This document shows positions 1-12,300 of a stretch of DNA of 64,000 bases, piece by piece. Source of the DNA: Clitopilus passeckerianus (taxonomy: Eukaryota; Basidiomycota; Agaricomycetes; Agaricales; Entolomataceae). Position numbers and translations under genes: made by a program. Under the pieces are notes generated by a model. The model was not told the origin of the DNA, did no database searches, and saw nothing but the letters and a program-made list of their open reading frames with translations. How positions within the stretch are numbered: position 1 is the first letter of the stretch; each line of letters begins with the position of its first letter. The DNA is taken from contig CALYLX010000060.1 in the NCBI GenBank assembly GCA_944990035.1, forward strand, positions 248,001-312,000, written 5' to 3'.

Positions 1-485
1 CTCCACCGTCTTCTTAACCTCCTTCGAAACGCTCGTCTTCTCATGGTGTTGAGTGGATGAAAGCCTAGTGTCGGCCAGAGTTTAGTAAATGCCAAAGCAC
101 AAAATGGAAATACGCACTTTTCAATTTTCTTCGCACCTCCGCCGCCCGAGTTGGGCTTCTCCTTAGTCGGCAATTTAATAGCAGGCTGGACATGCTTCGG
201 TCGATTGTTGGCGAGTTCCGCGTTCTTCTTGGCCTTCAGCGCAGCGTCGCCCTTCTTCATCAAATCGGGGACGTGGGTAGCGAAGTCCACCGCAACGTCT
301 TTGACCTTTTCCTTTACGCCACGAGACATGAGACTGCGAGCATACAGCTCTAGCAGGTAGTCGTTCGATAGGTCGCGGACAAGAATATCATGAAGGATAT
401 CCTGGGCGGGAGCTGCGAACGCGGTGGTCACAGAGAGACCAAGGATAGCCACGATAATAGAGGTGGCTTGAGTTTTTCCGAACAT
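1..485 (-). CDS. Secreted lysine-rich protein, 3' part cut by window edge
   Basis: The ATG is at 485-483. The first ~24 residues form a signal peptide: a hydrophobic core ending in the cleavage-like motif AFA-APA. The mature part is mostly helical and charged, then becomes Lys-rich with a short Gly run (GGGG) near the end of exon 1. Exon 1 is 118-485. A 53-nt intron (65-117, GTGCGT donor, CTAG acceptor) joins it in phase to exon 2 (1-64), which stays open to the window edge and continues Lys/Glu-rich. I do not recognise the family. It looks like a small secreted protein rather than an enzyme, because no catalytic motif is visible. The stop codon lies outside the window. Confidence 0.6.
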   Translation of the reverse strand, partial: MFGKTQATSIIVAILGLSVTTAFAAPAQDILHDILVRDLSNDYLLELYARSLMSRGVKEKVKDVAVDFATHVPDLMKKGDAALKAKKNAELANNRPKHVQPAIKLPTKEKPNSGGGGAKKIEKCVFPFCALAFTKLWPTLGFHPLNTMRRRAFRRRLRRRW

Positions 486-1037
486 TGCGAGTTTAAGTTA
501 ATGGAGCGGGGAAGAAAAGACTCTTCGAGAGTGTGAAAGTTGAGTTTAAGTTCCAGAAGTTTGAGTGAGACCAGCTGAGGAACCACCATGATTGACGAGC
601 TCTTTTATACCTCGATGGTGGGGTCAAGGGCAAAAGTATCAAGCTCGGGTGTAAACTCATCCTTGAATATCACGGGGTCGCGTCTTTCGTTCAACCTATG
701 ATGATCAGAATAATCAGGACGACTGTTGAGCTCTTTCGACGACCGTTTTGTAGGCACCTGATGACTGGAAAAATAAAAATAAAAGTCCAGGTCGATACGC
801 GAGAGGCAATTTAGACCAATTTCTGATTGTCGATCCGGATCATAGAGTGAAGCTGGGAATGAAACCGACGACTCAGTCGACCAACTGATGATCAGGCTGT
901 TAGGCACTTCACGCCTTGATACCGTGGTGATCTACCAGGATCTGCCATGTGGTCTGCTTTCAAGCGCGAAAAGCGGATAATCAATAGAGCAGGCGAGTTG
1001 CTCATTTCAATGAGGAGTTCAGGCGGAAATTTCCATC
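486..1037. other. Intergenic, 5' flank of the secreted-protein gene
   Basis: This stretch holds the upstream region of the minus-strand secreted-protein gene. The short minus-strand ORFs between 605 and 1194 have no signal, motif or coding-like composition that I can support. Confidence 0.4.
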
Positions 1038-1108
1038 GCATTAATGGGGTAGTGGTAACCTGGGTCGTTGCCATCGACCCCCCGGGGGTTCGATTCCCTC
1101 TTAATGCA
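1038..1108 (+). tRNA. tRNA-Gly (GCC anticodon)
   Basis: A full cloverleaf can be drawn without an intron. The acceptor arms GCATTAA (1038-1044) and TTAATGC (1101-1107) pair perfectly, with A1108 as discriminator base. The D stem is GGGT/ACCT with a 7-nt loop (1047-1061). The anticodon stem GGTCG/CGACC encloses the loop TTGCCAT (1068-1074), giving anticodon GCC at 1070-1072. The variable loop is 4 nt. The T stem GGGGG/CCCTC has one G-U pair and encloses TTCGATT (1089-1095). The B box GGTTCGATTCC is a perfect match to the Pol III consensus. A T7 run at 1166-1172 could serve as terminator. Confidence 0.93.
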
Positions 1109-1589
1109 TTGAGCACCGTATGAAAAATCATTTGTGAGTCGGGGACCCATGTCAATAAACTTGCCTTTTTTTCATCGGGATAGTATAGAAGCATTTTAGA
1201 ATATTTGTTCGCTACCAGCTACAGAGATGTCCCGTCTAATTTAGTGGGACGCAACTTACTCCTTAGTTAGGAGAGGCTCAGGGGACGAGGTACGACATAC
1301 AACAGTCGGGAACAGACCCGTACCGTCTCGCTCGTTCCCTCCAATACCGGCATACATAACCCATAAACCTTCCTCTCAGTCAAACCATGTCTCCATCAGT
1401 CGAGTCGATTCACGGGATATGTCCAGACGGTGCGCAAGACATTCAATTAAGAGCAATAAGCATACAACGACCCGTATCCAGACAGATAATTGGTCACCAT
1501 TGGAACGGCGGGAGGTGCGGGTCGCGGGTCGCAATAGGAGAAAAGGTTGGTGGGTGGCTGTACGCCGATTCACCTTGAATCGAACCACC

Positions 1590-2006
1590 ATGACGACCTA
1601 CAGAATTTTGTGCCTCGTTATCGACTGCAACAAGACGCCCATTGGAAAGCTCTTCAGCGTGTTCGCTGACAGTACACAAGACATCGATGACTTGCTGGGG
1701 TTGATTCGGTAAGAAATAAAACCCTCTTTAGACAATGTGCCCTTCGACGAGGTCGAGCTCTGGAAGGTACTTCAGGGAGTTTCTAGAGAAGCTACGCATG
1801 CTACACTCAAGAGCGAGATCGCCAATCTCAAGGTTCCGGATCGTGAATCGGAGGAGGAATCCACCGATGATGTGGAATTACTCAACCCGTCCGGGAAGTT
1901 GTTCCATTATTGGGAGACGGTTCCGGACGATTGCTTGCATGTCTTGGTACGGCCTCCGCCAAGTATGGCACGATATCTCACTATTCACAAGGCAGCTCAG
2001 AACTGA
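1590..2006 (+). pseudogene. Crinkler (CRN) N-terminal header domain, broken by a stop codon
   Basis: From ATG 1590 the frame reads like the ubiquitin-like header of Crinkler proteins: a short beta-rich start (ILCLVID), then FSVFAD, the landmark DEVELWKV, and an end in HVLVRPPP. CRN headers open large intracellular proteins first described as oomycete effectors and also found in many fungi, where their role is less clear. An in-frame TAA at 1710-1712 (codon 41) interrupts the domain, and the same frame continues as clear header sequence to 2006. A 23-nt GT..AG stretch spans the stop, but it is too short and would shift the frame. I call it a pseudogene. It probably belonged with the P-loop remnant at 3347-4759. 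Confidence 0.7.
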
Positions 2007-2660
2007 ATCTTCACATTGATTTAGGGAAACTAAGAACCACATCCACCCTTTCATTGGATGAGCTCCAAGCCGTTTTCAACAGTTCGTGGGGAAAGCCTTG
2101 GTCGACCCGAAAGGCGACCATAAATACAGACCACGCCACCATTTCAGGCGAAATGATTGACTTTGACGTGACTAGTTGACTCCCACCAAAAACATTTTCG
2201 ACGGGAAAGGCGAGCGCATTCAGCCAGCCTCCTCCACATGGGAATACGCCTGCCTTATCAATATTGGAGTACTCGGGAAAGCCTGTCAAATTCCTACTCC
2301 AGTTCCAAATGTTATGGTCACTGGCAAGTCCTGCCAAATTCAAACACCGACACCTTTTTCCCACACGCTCAAGCAGACGCGTCGAGACGCGTCAAATGGT
2401 CAATTTCAATGGACGGGAGTTACCCAGCTTGAAATATCGCAGATTAGGCTTAGAGTTCGCTGTAGATCTTACTCCGAATATAATTTTATTTGTAGTAGCG
2501 ATGCGGTATTTTCAAAAAACACGAGATAGACCACGAATTTGTCATATATCTCTTGTTCAGGATCCTCAATTGGAAAAGGCTCATCGGTATTACAAACAAA
2601 ATATGAAATATAGCCTCGGAAACTGCTTGCTCGCCTCAACTTGGGCCTGGTTGAACGCTG
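2007..2660 (+). other. Degenerate linker between the two CRN pieces
   Basis: Overlapping short ORFs in several frames show no recognisable domain. A short imperfect direct repeat is visible near 2280-2350 (CCTGTCAAATTC and CCTGCCAAATTC contexts). This is probably decayed sequence that once linked the CRN header to the rest of the gene, or an insertion into it. Confidence 0.35.
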
Positions 2661-3113
2661 GTGACTCCCCGTTTTTCAGCAATGGAACGCGATTATGTAA
2701 TCCAATTTATAGGGACGCGACAGAGAGCATTCGCGTCTAACACCCCAGAAATTATGCCCTTCAGCGTAAGAGGCCTTCGTTTTGATCCCAAGAGGACCTC
2801 TTCAAAGTCCCCGAGGAAAAGGATGAGAGAAGTCAGCCAAAGTCGAAAGCGGAAACGAGATCTGGAGGATGGAGATGGAGACACAGGTTCTGATAAGGAA
2901 AACCAGAATACAGAGGGAATCCGACTGAAGGACAAGGTGGACATGCTACAGAGGCAAGGGAGAAATGATAGGAGGAAGATAAAGCGGAGAGATGAGAGGA
3001 TTGAGGAACTAGAGGGCCGTGTTGCCGAGGTTGAGGAAGAAAATGATCATGCTGAAGCAAGGCTTAAGGCGGCACAAAATGGCCTTTCAGTTGACTACTC
3101 CTCAAATTTGTAG
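2661..3113 (+). CDS. Hypothetical basic, coiled-coil ORF (150 codons)
   Basis: This open frame holds a basic NLS-like patch (PRKRMRE, then RKRKRDLEDGDGD) at about residues 50-75. It is followed by a heptad-like charged segment rich in Glu, Arg and Lys up to about residue 140 (RIEELEGRVAEVEEEN), typical of a coiled coil. No catalytic motif is visible. It lies between two CRN fragments on the same strand, so it may be a piece of the former CRN linker rather than a separate gene. No promoter or splice evidence decides the start. Confidence 0.3.
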   Translation: MTPRFSAMERDYVIQFIGTRQRAFASNTPEIMPFSVRGLRFDPKRTSSKSPRKRMREVSQSRKRKRDLEDGDGDTGSDKENQNTEGIRLKDKVDMLQRQGRNDRRKIKRRDERIEELEGRVAEVEEENDHAEARLKAAQNGLSVDYSSNL

Positions 3114-3346
3114 TGTACTTGACGAGGACTCTGATGAGGAATAAGGTATAATCGACTTCATAACACTTATATTATGATATTATTTAATAGTAACACTAAT
3201 TATCTTAGCACGGAACACAATGAACGAGCTGGAATCGAGCCCCAAATGACCGAGCGACCACCTCGCCATGAAATCTCGCGATTCCTGATTGAAAGACCCT
3301 GAATTCCCATTATGTAAGCTTCGCGGCTTTTCAGACGCGGCTGCCA

Positions 3347-4759
3347 GTGACCAATAATAATTATGTTATCGTCGTGCGACTCGGACACGAGTACACCACG
3401 CTTCGGACGGCGTTGGTAGCCCGCAAGGGGTCGTTCACACTCACGTGACAACCGGGCATAGGTATGTGTGCTTGCCGTTCATTTCCGAATACTTGATATT
3501 TATGTTTCAAATCTAATCTACTCAGGGAGGACTATGTTTCTTATATACCTCCTGTTGTATCGTCTTGAGAGGAAATTCCCGACTGCAGTCCAATTTGAGC
3601 CTAAGCGCAACATCCTATTCCATGAGAATGGCATTCAAGTCCATAAAATTCAACCGCGATTCGGTCGAACTCTTGCTGGACCCTCGCCTACAGCAACAAC
3701 GAGGTTGAAGGACCTTGTCGAGGTTTTCGGGCTTCGGAGGCAATTTCCGGCGTACGTATCATCCAGGCAATCTCTCCGAAGCCGGACAAGGGGAAGGGTT
3801 GGTTCAAGTATTCGAGATTGTGTTTTCCAATGATCGTGGATCTGCCGAAGCCACTTGAAATAGCTGCAATAGCGTGAGTCTGACCAATTAGGCACTTTTC
3901 TTTTTGGCTTACGACGTTTTCCTCACAGCAAAGAGATGCAGTACGATCCTTCCACTGCCGTTACTCTCATGGACAGGTGGGGTCCTTGTACCCGCACAAT
4001 TGTCAAGATTCTGGAAGATTCATCGTTCACTGATACGCATATACAACAAGTGAAAGACGTGGCGCTGGGACTCGGTACCAGCAACTCAGTGTTTCAGATG
4101 CCCTGCCTTGAAGACATGGATAGGCGACGCTCGCCCCTATTCATTTACCCAATTCGCGACCCCGAACCATCCTGCAGATTCGGCCGCTATATTCCGACCA
4201 CCGAGCTTCTTTCAATCTATGATAGGACATGCGAGTACTCTTTGACATGATTATCATAAATTCGTTTCAAAGATCCCTGCCCGCTTGGCGACTCGAAAGA
4301 CAGACGCATCTCACTATGGTTCGCAGCTTGCATCCCCTGGGAATCGTGCGACGGAGCGGTGGACTCACGAGAACGCAACCAACGGGCCGACTCCTCCCAC
4401 CCACACAAGGTGCGCTCAGGCGGGAGCGGAACGACAACAGAGCATTCTACTGGTTCCGACACATCGAGCAGTTCGAAGGTATCGATGGAGTTCTAGCCGA
4501 TTCTGCAAACATCTTTGTCCTGCGACCAACGATCACGAGCCAACCCTGTTGCCCCGTTGAAGGTCTTCGCAAGGTATGGGGCCTCTTGGGCACCAACCAG
4601 AAGCAGCAACGTGTTTGGCACTTTGTCAAAGTGGTGAACAACGAGGAATTGGCTTTGGATTCTGTGACCATTTTCGGAGAAAAGTTGGCTGAATTCTGTC
4701 TTGGGGAGGATCAAGTTCCAATTCAGGTCTACGGGTGTGTTCTTCCCAATACAGCGTGA
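3347..4759 (+). pseudogene. Crinkler-type P-loop NTPase / C-terminal region, multiple lesions
   Basis: Landmarks of the agaricomycete CRN/RHS-like family occur in order: YVIVVR..HEY before the P-loop; a Walker A region split by a 64-nt intron (3462-3525); FLIYLLLYRLE after it; WGPCTRTIV near 3970; RAFYWFRHIEQFEGIDGVLADSAN near 4440-4510; and a C-terminus rich in WHFV. Known relatives are NTPase-like intracellular proteins of unclear role. Breaks: the first Gly codon of Walker A is TGA (3446-3448), the Walker A Lys is Arg, and a one-base-type frame change lies at about 3645-3658. A second frame change near 4225-4265 could instead be a 38-nt intron. The intron 3874-3928 still splices in phase. 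With the stop in the header it is very likely dead. Confidence 0.7.
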
Positions 4760-4956
4760 ATTTTGGCAGATCACATATTCCAAAGCGACCCTTCATACAC
4801 TACAATAGTGTGTATCCATATCCGTACATATTATTAGTTACTTTAATTGACCTTGTAAGTTATCCAATCCATCCCGAACCCAATAAATTACCGTACTAAA
4901 GTACCTTGTCCCAGTCCGTTCTGTGGCCTGAGCTTGGACCCGTCAAAGAATCTCGA

Positions 4957-6608
4957 TCAAACTGCATGACCAAACTCTTTCTTCTCATCAAACCTCAGGC
5001 TCTCTTCCTTATCACTGCCTCCGCGATCCATACTCCGGTTCAAATCCAACGGAATCGTATATTCGCTCCTTGCTGCATCAATAGTGGACAACTCTTCACC
5101 TATCCCCGTTCCTGTTGCAGTCCCAGACCCGTGCCGTCCATGGGTAAAATGTATCGACCCAACCCCTTGTTCCATAGAATCAGGCGAGACGTGGGTACGT
5201 TGAGTGGTGGAGGTGTGGTAATCTGACTTGATCCCAGTTCGAACAATGACGAGAGAGAAGATAATCCCAACCAACGGCGTAGCCTAGAAAAAATCCCGAG
5301 TCTTAGTTCCGAATGCAAGGAGAATATACAGAGGAAACGTAACGCACCATATCAATGATAATCGGTACTGACCCTCTCCCGCCTTTCTCGACCTCCAGCA
5401 CAATGATATACGCAATCAGATATATGACGTTCAGAATGCCACTCTCGATGACGATCCTTGCGATCGGGAGGAGATTCGAACGTCCTGAGGTATTGGACAT
5501 CTGCCCATATCTTCGCGCTTTGACGTTCAAGGGGGGTGCCAGGGGGGTTGTTGGCGAGAAGGGACTCTTCAAGGATGCTCCACATGTTTGTGTTCGAGAG
5601 TGGGAGTGGGCCGTGTGGTATTCCGTACGTTTTGAAGATGAAGGAGCGAAATGTAACGAGGGGGTGTTGTTTTTTCGGAATTGGTTCTCAATAGCCCAAA
5701 TTCGATATGCGACGAGGGCTAGATAGCAATTCATGTCAGGCGTTACATCGTAATGGGGCGAAAGGAAAGGACATACAAGTGGCCACAGCATTAGACACTA
5801 ATGAGAGTATGAACGTCGCCAGACCCCATATATGTGCTCGAACGAGTATGAACTTCCCTGCCACGAGATGTTGGGTTGCCCAGATTGACATGTAGCAGAG
5901 GACTATACGAGATCACCAGTCACTACGATGTCGTGGAAGAGATTTAAGATGATAATCACCAGCACTCGCAACAGCACAAGCCGTCGGGAAAGCGATCAGC
6001 CACCCGTTCCTCGACCAGACGATGAAGCACCGGTATATCTATATATCCGCAGAGCTAGGATCAGTTCAAATAGCTTCTAACGAGAAGGAAGTGACGTACA
6101 GCGATAAAATCCCCTAGAATCATCATACTGAAGAAAATTGCCCGCTTGGCCACGTTCATCGGGAGTGTAAGGTCCAGCAGACGTGCTTGGCGGTGCGCAC
6201 GGTCATAGGAGAGGAACGCGTCAAAGATGATGGAGGTGTTGAGGGCTAGTTGGGCGGTGGCGAGTCCGAACATCAATCTGTCCGAAGGGCATAGGTGAGG
6301 GACTGATTTAACGATGGAAGGAGAAGGAGGAAGACGTACAAAGATGTAATAATAAACGGTAAGTTGAGCGGGCCGCCTCCCCGTTTCCAGATGAGGACGT
6401 AGAGCGTGAGTACGGTTAGGACGAAGAATACACCTGGTGAGAGGATGGGTTAGTTCGGATATGAGAAGAATTGGATGGGTAGAGGAAGAACAGAGGCGGT
6501 TCGATAGCCAACCAAGGTCGGCGTGAAGAAGGAGAAGAGAGGAGATGTCGTACCATACAAACACGATTCGAAAATCAACCCAGCGAGTTCTGCAACGTCG
6601 TTCTGCAT
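4957..6608 (-). CDS. Seven-TM-type integral membrane protein (409 aa, 7 exons)
   Basis: Exons: 6554-6608, 6340-6433, 6100-6277, 5960-6038, 5777-5902, 5348-5718 and 4957-5283. All phases fit and give 409 aa. Hydrophobic segments recur, for example VFFVLTVLTLYVLIW, LMFGLATAQLALNTSIIF, NVAKRAIFFSMMILGDFIAIY, HIWGLATFILSLVSNAVAT, RIVIESGILNVIYLIAYIIV and TPLVGIIFSLVIV. A charged, Gly/Ser-rich cytoplasmic tail follows. Motifs such as IYRCFIVW, LVAYRIW and RIVIESG mark a 7-TM group common in Agaricomycetes. Its members are GPCR-like in topology but have no assigned ligand. The ATG at 6608 was preferred over the one at 6671 because it leaves a short N-terminus before TM1, as in this group. Intron 1 is unusually long (120 nt). 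It is a distant relative of the array 7-TM genes. Confidence 0.75.
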
Positions 6609-6671
6609 CTTCTCAGCTAGGTATAGGAAGCGCTGGACGCTATGACGAGGGACCAATGGTTCCGAGTGCAA

Positions 6672-9363
6672 GGAAACGACATGTCAAAAACAATGCGGGT
6701 AATAAACCTCTGCAGGCTCGCTTGGCATGTGATGAACAAGGATCGAAAGTACACCTAGATCGTTGGAGATCTAGAGAATCAGGCACGGAGCACCACCATC
6801 ACGAGTCTGTTCCCGCCAGCCTGAGCATGGAGACGGGAGTTGACTTGGGCAAGAGAGCAGTCGCGCAGTCGAGGAGGGAAGAGGAAAAGCTTAGTTTGTC
6901 ACCTCTCGATCTGTTCGGAATCCAGACATAGAATAATTGTGGATGCGTAGAGATTCTCTGTCGATCAGGAGGGGATGAAACACTGATAGGCAGGCGACGA
7001 TTGGCTGAGAAGCACAAGGCTATTTGGGTTGACGTCAAGAAGTTGTGCATGGGGCATGGTGTCAGTAAGCCGCTGATGGGTATCAAGCAGATATGTCGTG
7101 CGAGGTTCACGGGGCTGGAGGCTTGGTGATCGCATTGCGCAAAGATGGCTTGTGAGCGCGTCTTGGCCGCTTGGGTTGGGACATGCATCATATCGAGAAG
7201 AGCTAAGCGTAGGAGGACGATAAGAAGAAGTTCAACGAAAGAAGACTTGCAGTGAATACCAGAGTTCTTCATGGATGACGCTAGGCTCGAGTCAGCTGCT
7301 CTTCCGAATCATCAATCGAACTTCGCCTTCACGGCTCAATAGAAGACTGCCGTGTCATACAGGGTCCCGGGTAACTCGTACCTTGCAGCAGAAGATCTAC
7401 ACATAGGCACTATCTTCTCTTACCAGCCATCCCACATTCATTGCCGCGTAATAGTCAGCAATGTACGATGTATATCAACATATGTTTAGAATGACATAGA
7501 AATTGTGGCTGAATGGATAGATTCCGGATAAACTCCTGTTGATGATCCTGGGTTTGAGGAAGATAGGTGGGGAGTCGAGTTTGGTGCCAAGGTGGGCTCG
7601 TGCCACGAGCATAGGATCTGGAAAGTTGAATGCGAGGGCTGCCAACAAGGAAGGCAGAACGATTTTCCTGGACCGTGGGTATTACTATTAGCAGACAAGA
7701 CATGCGGCTTCGCCGTCTCTTAAGCTTTGACGGGAAATATCTCTGATATTGCATACTTTTTGGGCTGGTATATGAGACTATTATGGATGTACTCCTTTAA
7801 AATTCGTATTTCTGTTCGCAGATAATTATCAACGATGACTCGGAAGCTAAGTGTATTCGAGCAGAAGGGGTATAGAGCTACAATAGGATATCTCTAGCCC
7901 TAGGTAAATTTTGAGGAACCTTTCACGATGACACCGGGCCTTCAGTGGGACTTCATGAAAGATTTGAATTATCCCTGTTGACTCTGCATAAGACCAAATC
8001 GAAACGTACCAATGAATGAGATTGTCAGTCAGCACAAATGCATGCAAACTGCGACTCTGTTCTTTCCTAATTCGCCACTGTTGAAATACAGAATTCGGAA
8101 CAAAGGAGTCACACCTACAAAGCAAATGGTGTGCGATCAGGTTGTGGTCACTGAGCGGGACGGACTCGATACATGCCTGTTTTAGCAGCTGTGGTGACGG
8201 CGCCGCCGCGCCGGAAAACTTGTAATAGATGCAGCTACAGTCCTAGACCATCGGGTGCTTGGGCTGAAATGTTATGGGATTACGACGAACAGGTAATCGA
8301 TACGATGGCGCTGGTGGTGGTCAGGATAGAAGATTCGCCAGTGGCGCTTGCAGTGGCATGAGTGGTTGGCAACTTTGGAGAGAGGAGTCCAGGGACGCCG
8401 CCCCAGAGAGCTCGACCAGATGGGGCATCTGAGTCTCATCACGTGGGTGGACGGACTTAGAGCAAGTAATTGAGGTCGAGTAGTATATGATTGATTATGA
8501 TTATATTGATGGAATACAGAAGATTATCGGGGATCTTATCTCATTCCTGTTTGGCACTGTTAGTTTGCAAAGCCATCGGGCCATTTGCGGGCCATTCCCT
8601 GCCGCAACGAAATCCGCCACCACTGCAAGTCCAACAGTTCGTTGATCGCCTCAGGAAACCATATGCTGCGCTTCGCTCCGCCGTATACCTGTGACGAACT
8701 CCTGCTGAGCACCATAGGCGCCTAGTGCAATGACAGAGCCAAAACTTAGACCCACAATCAAACTTCGTGGCCAACGGTACCGCTGAATTTACGTGCTGGC
8801 AACGTAGGCTGCTTTACAACCAAAAAATAATGTTCACCCTGCAAGCTTTGTCGAGATAGGTAAGTAGTTGTGAATCAGCTACTACGGAGGTATATACTGA
8901 AGAATCAGGAAACTAGCGCTCATAGATACCAAGGCTGTCATGTGCGCCAAGACTGTCCAGCCGCAATACAATTCGACCCTTCTGTAGAACAAGAAATGTA
9001 ATTTCATCCCCCGGATAGCGGCTCTGAGTACTGTTGCGGGGAGAAACGGGGGAGGCTACGATATGATATGGTCCTTATTGAAGTTGATATCTGGTTCGTG
9101 CTTTCCCGAACGACCCTGTCACCTATTGAATACAAACTAATCTTGGTATACAGGTCGAGGCACCTGCGGCTGGATATGTACGCTGCTCATCAAATGAGTG
9201 TTGATAACGGTCGACTTGCAAGCAGCGTACCCAGGCACGGGTGCCTGTCTGCCTGCACGTTGCCACCATCCATCAGACGTTCTTGTAAGTTGGTTCAACA
9301 CCACCACCATCTTCTCCCTCTGAATGGTTCAGTAGTAACCATCCCCTTCAGCACCTCTCAAGA
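6672..9363. other. No supported gene; 5' flank of the NLR gene
   Basis: A minus-strand ORF at 6799-7272 has a hydrophobic start but no recognisable domain and low coding character. Between 8540 and 8860 on the minus strand, one frame contains an isolated Gly/Ala-rich hydrophobic stretch (SLIVGLSFGSVIALGAYGA) recalling TMEM14-type segments, but no flanking exons support a gene. The last few hundred bases should hold the promoter of the NLR gene that starts at 9364. Confidence 0.35.
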
Positions 9364-12300
9364 ATGCACAATCTCCTGTTCAAGTCAAGAAAAGCTCTGG
9401 AGAGCGTCCAGGTCGGCAGAACCTTGACGCAACCTAGCAATCTGCGCTCTATCAGAGCAGCCACGGTTGGCCAGTCTTCGTCGCCGTCGTTAGCCGCCGT
9501 TCATGCTGAGGGGAAGATCATCAACGAGGAAGCAACCGCTGTCATCCAGGAAGCCCTTACTGGTTCTGATAGATCATCTGTTGGTGCAGAAGCCGTCGAT
9601 TGCTCGCAGGTGCGTTTCAGGCTCCAGATATACAACACTTGACATGGTCTGACATATCGGTTCCCCAGACTTCACCGACACACTCTCCACCTAAGGAGGC
9701 TCCTCTAATCTCACCTACGACTTCCCATCCGATTGAAACTTCGCCACCACCTACAGTTGATGCTGTCACGGATGCAATCCATACGACAGCCACGCATCAG
9801 GATCGTCAAGTACCTGCAGTGGTGATCTCTCACAGTCGGTTGTCGGCTGGGAGCGCCCTCAACATCATCGTTGGTCACCAAACACTTCATGAAGGCGCGC
9901 CTATCCTGGTAGGTCACCCCTTGGCAGCGTTTACAAACCAAACCTGATTGTAGACCTACTAGATCCAACTCAAGACCATTCTCGAACCCATACCCGCGGC
10001 CCATGATTCCCGAACCGCTGAAACCGACCAACGCTCGCGTTGCTTCGAAGGAACCCGTGTGCAGCTTCTCAGCGAAATCGAGAATTGGGTCATCGGACAA
10101 GGAAACACCGCCTCCGTGTTCGTTCTGGATGGAGTGGCTGGTATAGGGAAAACCACTGTCGCTCAAACCATTGCCGAGCGTGCGGCTCTTGCTGGCATCC
10201 TCGGAGCTAGTTTCTTCTTTTCTAGGAACGAGGAGCAGCGGAGGACCGGCAAGCATTTCTTCTCCACCCTCTGCTTCCAGCTCGCTCGCTACAGCGAAGC
10301 ATTTGCTAGTGAAATTGAAGAAGCTTTGAAGAAGAACCCTGACGCCACCCAGAAGACGCTGCTCCAGCAATTTAACCTCCTCATCTTACAACCCCTCCAA
10401 TCGCTACTATCACATGACGGCCCACCCATCCTACTCGTTATTGACGCTCTTGACGAATGCGAGGAGGAAGATGCCAAGATCGTCCTGTCGACTCTCGTGC
10501 AAGAGGTCCATAACATGCCACAAATCAAGATCTTCACTACCTCTCGCCCTGAATGGCATATTCGTGACGTCCTTGACAGGGACGATTACCACGAGAGGTT
10601 CCACCTTCATGAGATTGAAGACTCTGTCGTTCATACCGACATCTCGCTATACCTCCGGTTCTCATTATCGGCCAATCAAGTACAGAGAACGCTCCCGAGG
10701 CTGCACCCGCCATGGCAACCAAGCGACGAGGAAATGACAATTCTCTGCGGATTATGCGGAACCCTGTTCATCATTGCCGCCACAGCTGCGAAATTCATCC
10801 TCGACAACAAACGTTCCGATCCCAGGAAGCAGTTAGGTCGTCTCTTCGACGGAATATCCCTCGAAGACTTCTCCGGCTCAAGACGCACTGACGTGATGGA
10901 TAAGATGTATCTCCAAATCCTTCGCTCGGCTGCTCCTGAAGATTTGGATGAGGACGACGACTGGATCCGTGCTTATCAGACGATTGTTGGCACCATCATC
11001 GTCCTACAGAATCCCCTTCCTTGTCGGGCACTGGCCGCACTTCTCGATATTGATCCCGCCACCGTCGAGAATACCCTGTTTCACCTCCATTCGCTGGTTG
11101 CTCCTAGTGGCGACGACCTCGTATTCCGTATACATCACAAATCGTTCCCCGATTTTATCACAGACGAGGACCGCATCTCGCGCGCGCTAAGGCCTTCCAC
11201 CTCCAAGGACGATGGTTTGAACATCACTCAGCAGTTCCTTATAGACTCTAAGTCGCATCATCGAAGGATGGTCAAAGAATGCTTCCGGATCATGCTTCAG
11301 ATCGTCAAGGAGAACGTCGGGCAGATTGGGGTTAAGCAGCTTTACATGGATGCATCTGAGATGGAACATCTTGGGCGACATTTTGCCACTCCTGAACTTG
11401 CGTATGCCTGCACCCAATGGGCATCTCACCTCAAAGAGGGAGGCATTGACGGCGACCTACGGCGTCATCTGGAATCGTGGACATCGAACCAGGTCATGTC
11501 ATGGTTAGAGCTGCTTAGTATCATCGAGCAAATGGATACAGCGTGTCATAGTCTGGACAAGGCAAGCAGGACCATTGTACGTGTGCCTTACATTAAGAGT
11601 CTGTTCTCACATTGACTCAGATTGTCAACAGGCACATGTCAGCCAATGGGAAGCGAAGGCCCTTATCCAGGAGCTACTCGCCGACACCTGGAGGTTCGTG
11701 CAGCGCAATAATGATACCCTGAAACTCTCCCCACTACAAATCTACCATTCCGGTCTCCCCTTCACTCCGCCAGAAACGGCCATCTATAGACACTACCAAG
11801 GCCTACACCATCTTAAACTAAGAGCGGTATCCGGCATTGAGAAGAATTGGGGCCCTGCTATCGCCACTCTGGTCGGCCACAAGCAGGGTGTGCTGTCCGT
11901 CGCTTTCTCAAATGATGGTCTCCGACTGGCTACGGCGTCAGTTGATCAGACCATTCAACTATGGGACGCCGTGACTGGGATCAATATCGCCACTATTACC
12001 GGTCATACAGGAGTCGTCAAATGCGTAGCATTCTCAGGGGCGAGCGCCAGACTTGCATCTGCCTCTGACGATTCCACTGTTCAAATCTGGAACGGACGAA
12101 CCGGAGCGCATATTGCGACCCTTCATGGTCATTCTAATGCCGTCAATGCCGTTTCATTCTCGAACAGTGGATTACAACTTGTATCGGGATCGGCGGATAC
12201 CACGATTAGGCTTTGGGATGCCATTAGGGCAACGCACGTCGCAACCGCTGAAGGACACTCTGAAGCCGTCAACTCAGTGACTATCTCACCAGATGGGCTC

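Noticed and set aside
1709..1731. GT..AG stretch that would splice out the stop codon in the CRN header
   Set aside because: It is only 23 nt, shorter than the other introns here (50-70 nt), and its removal would throw the conserved DEVELWKV part out of frame. A nonsense mutation is simpler.
8541..8860. Possible TMEM14-like gene on the minus strand
   Set aside because: One hydrophobic Gly-rich segment is suggestive, but the exon before it has a stop in frame and no following exon matches the family.
9711..10370. 219-codon minus-strand ORF
   Set aside because: It is an antisense shadow of NLR exons 2-3, which carry clear NACHT motifs on the plus strand. Its own product has no recognisable domain.
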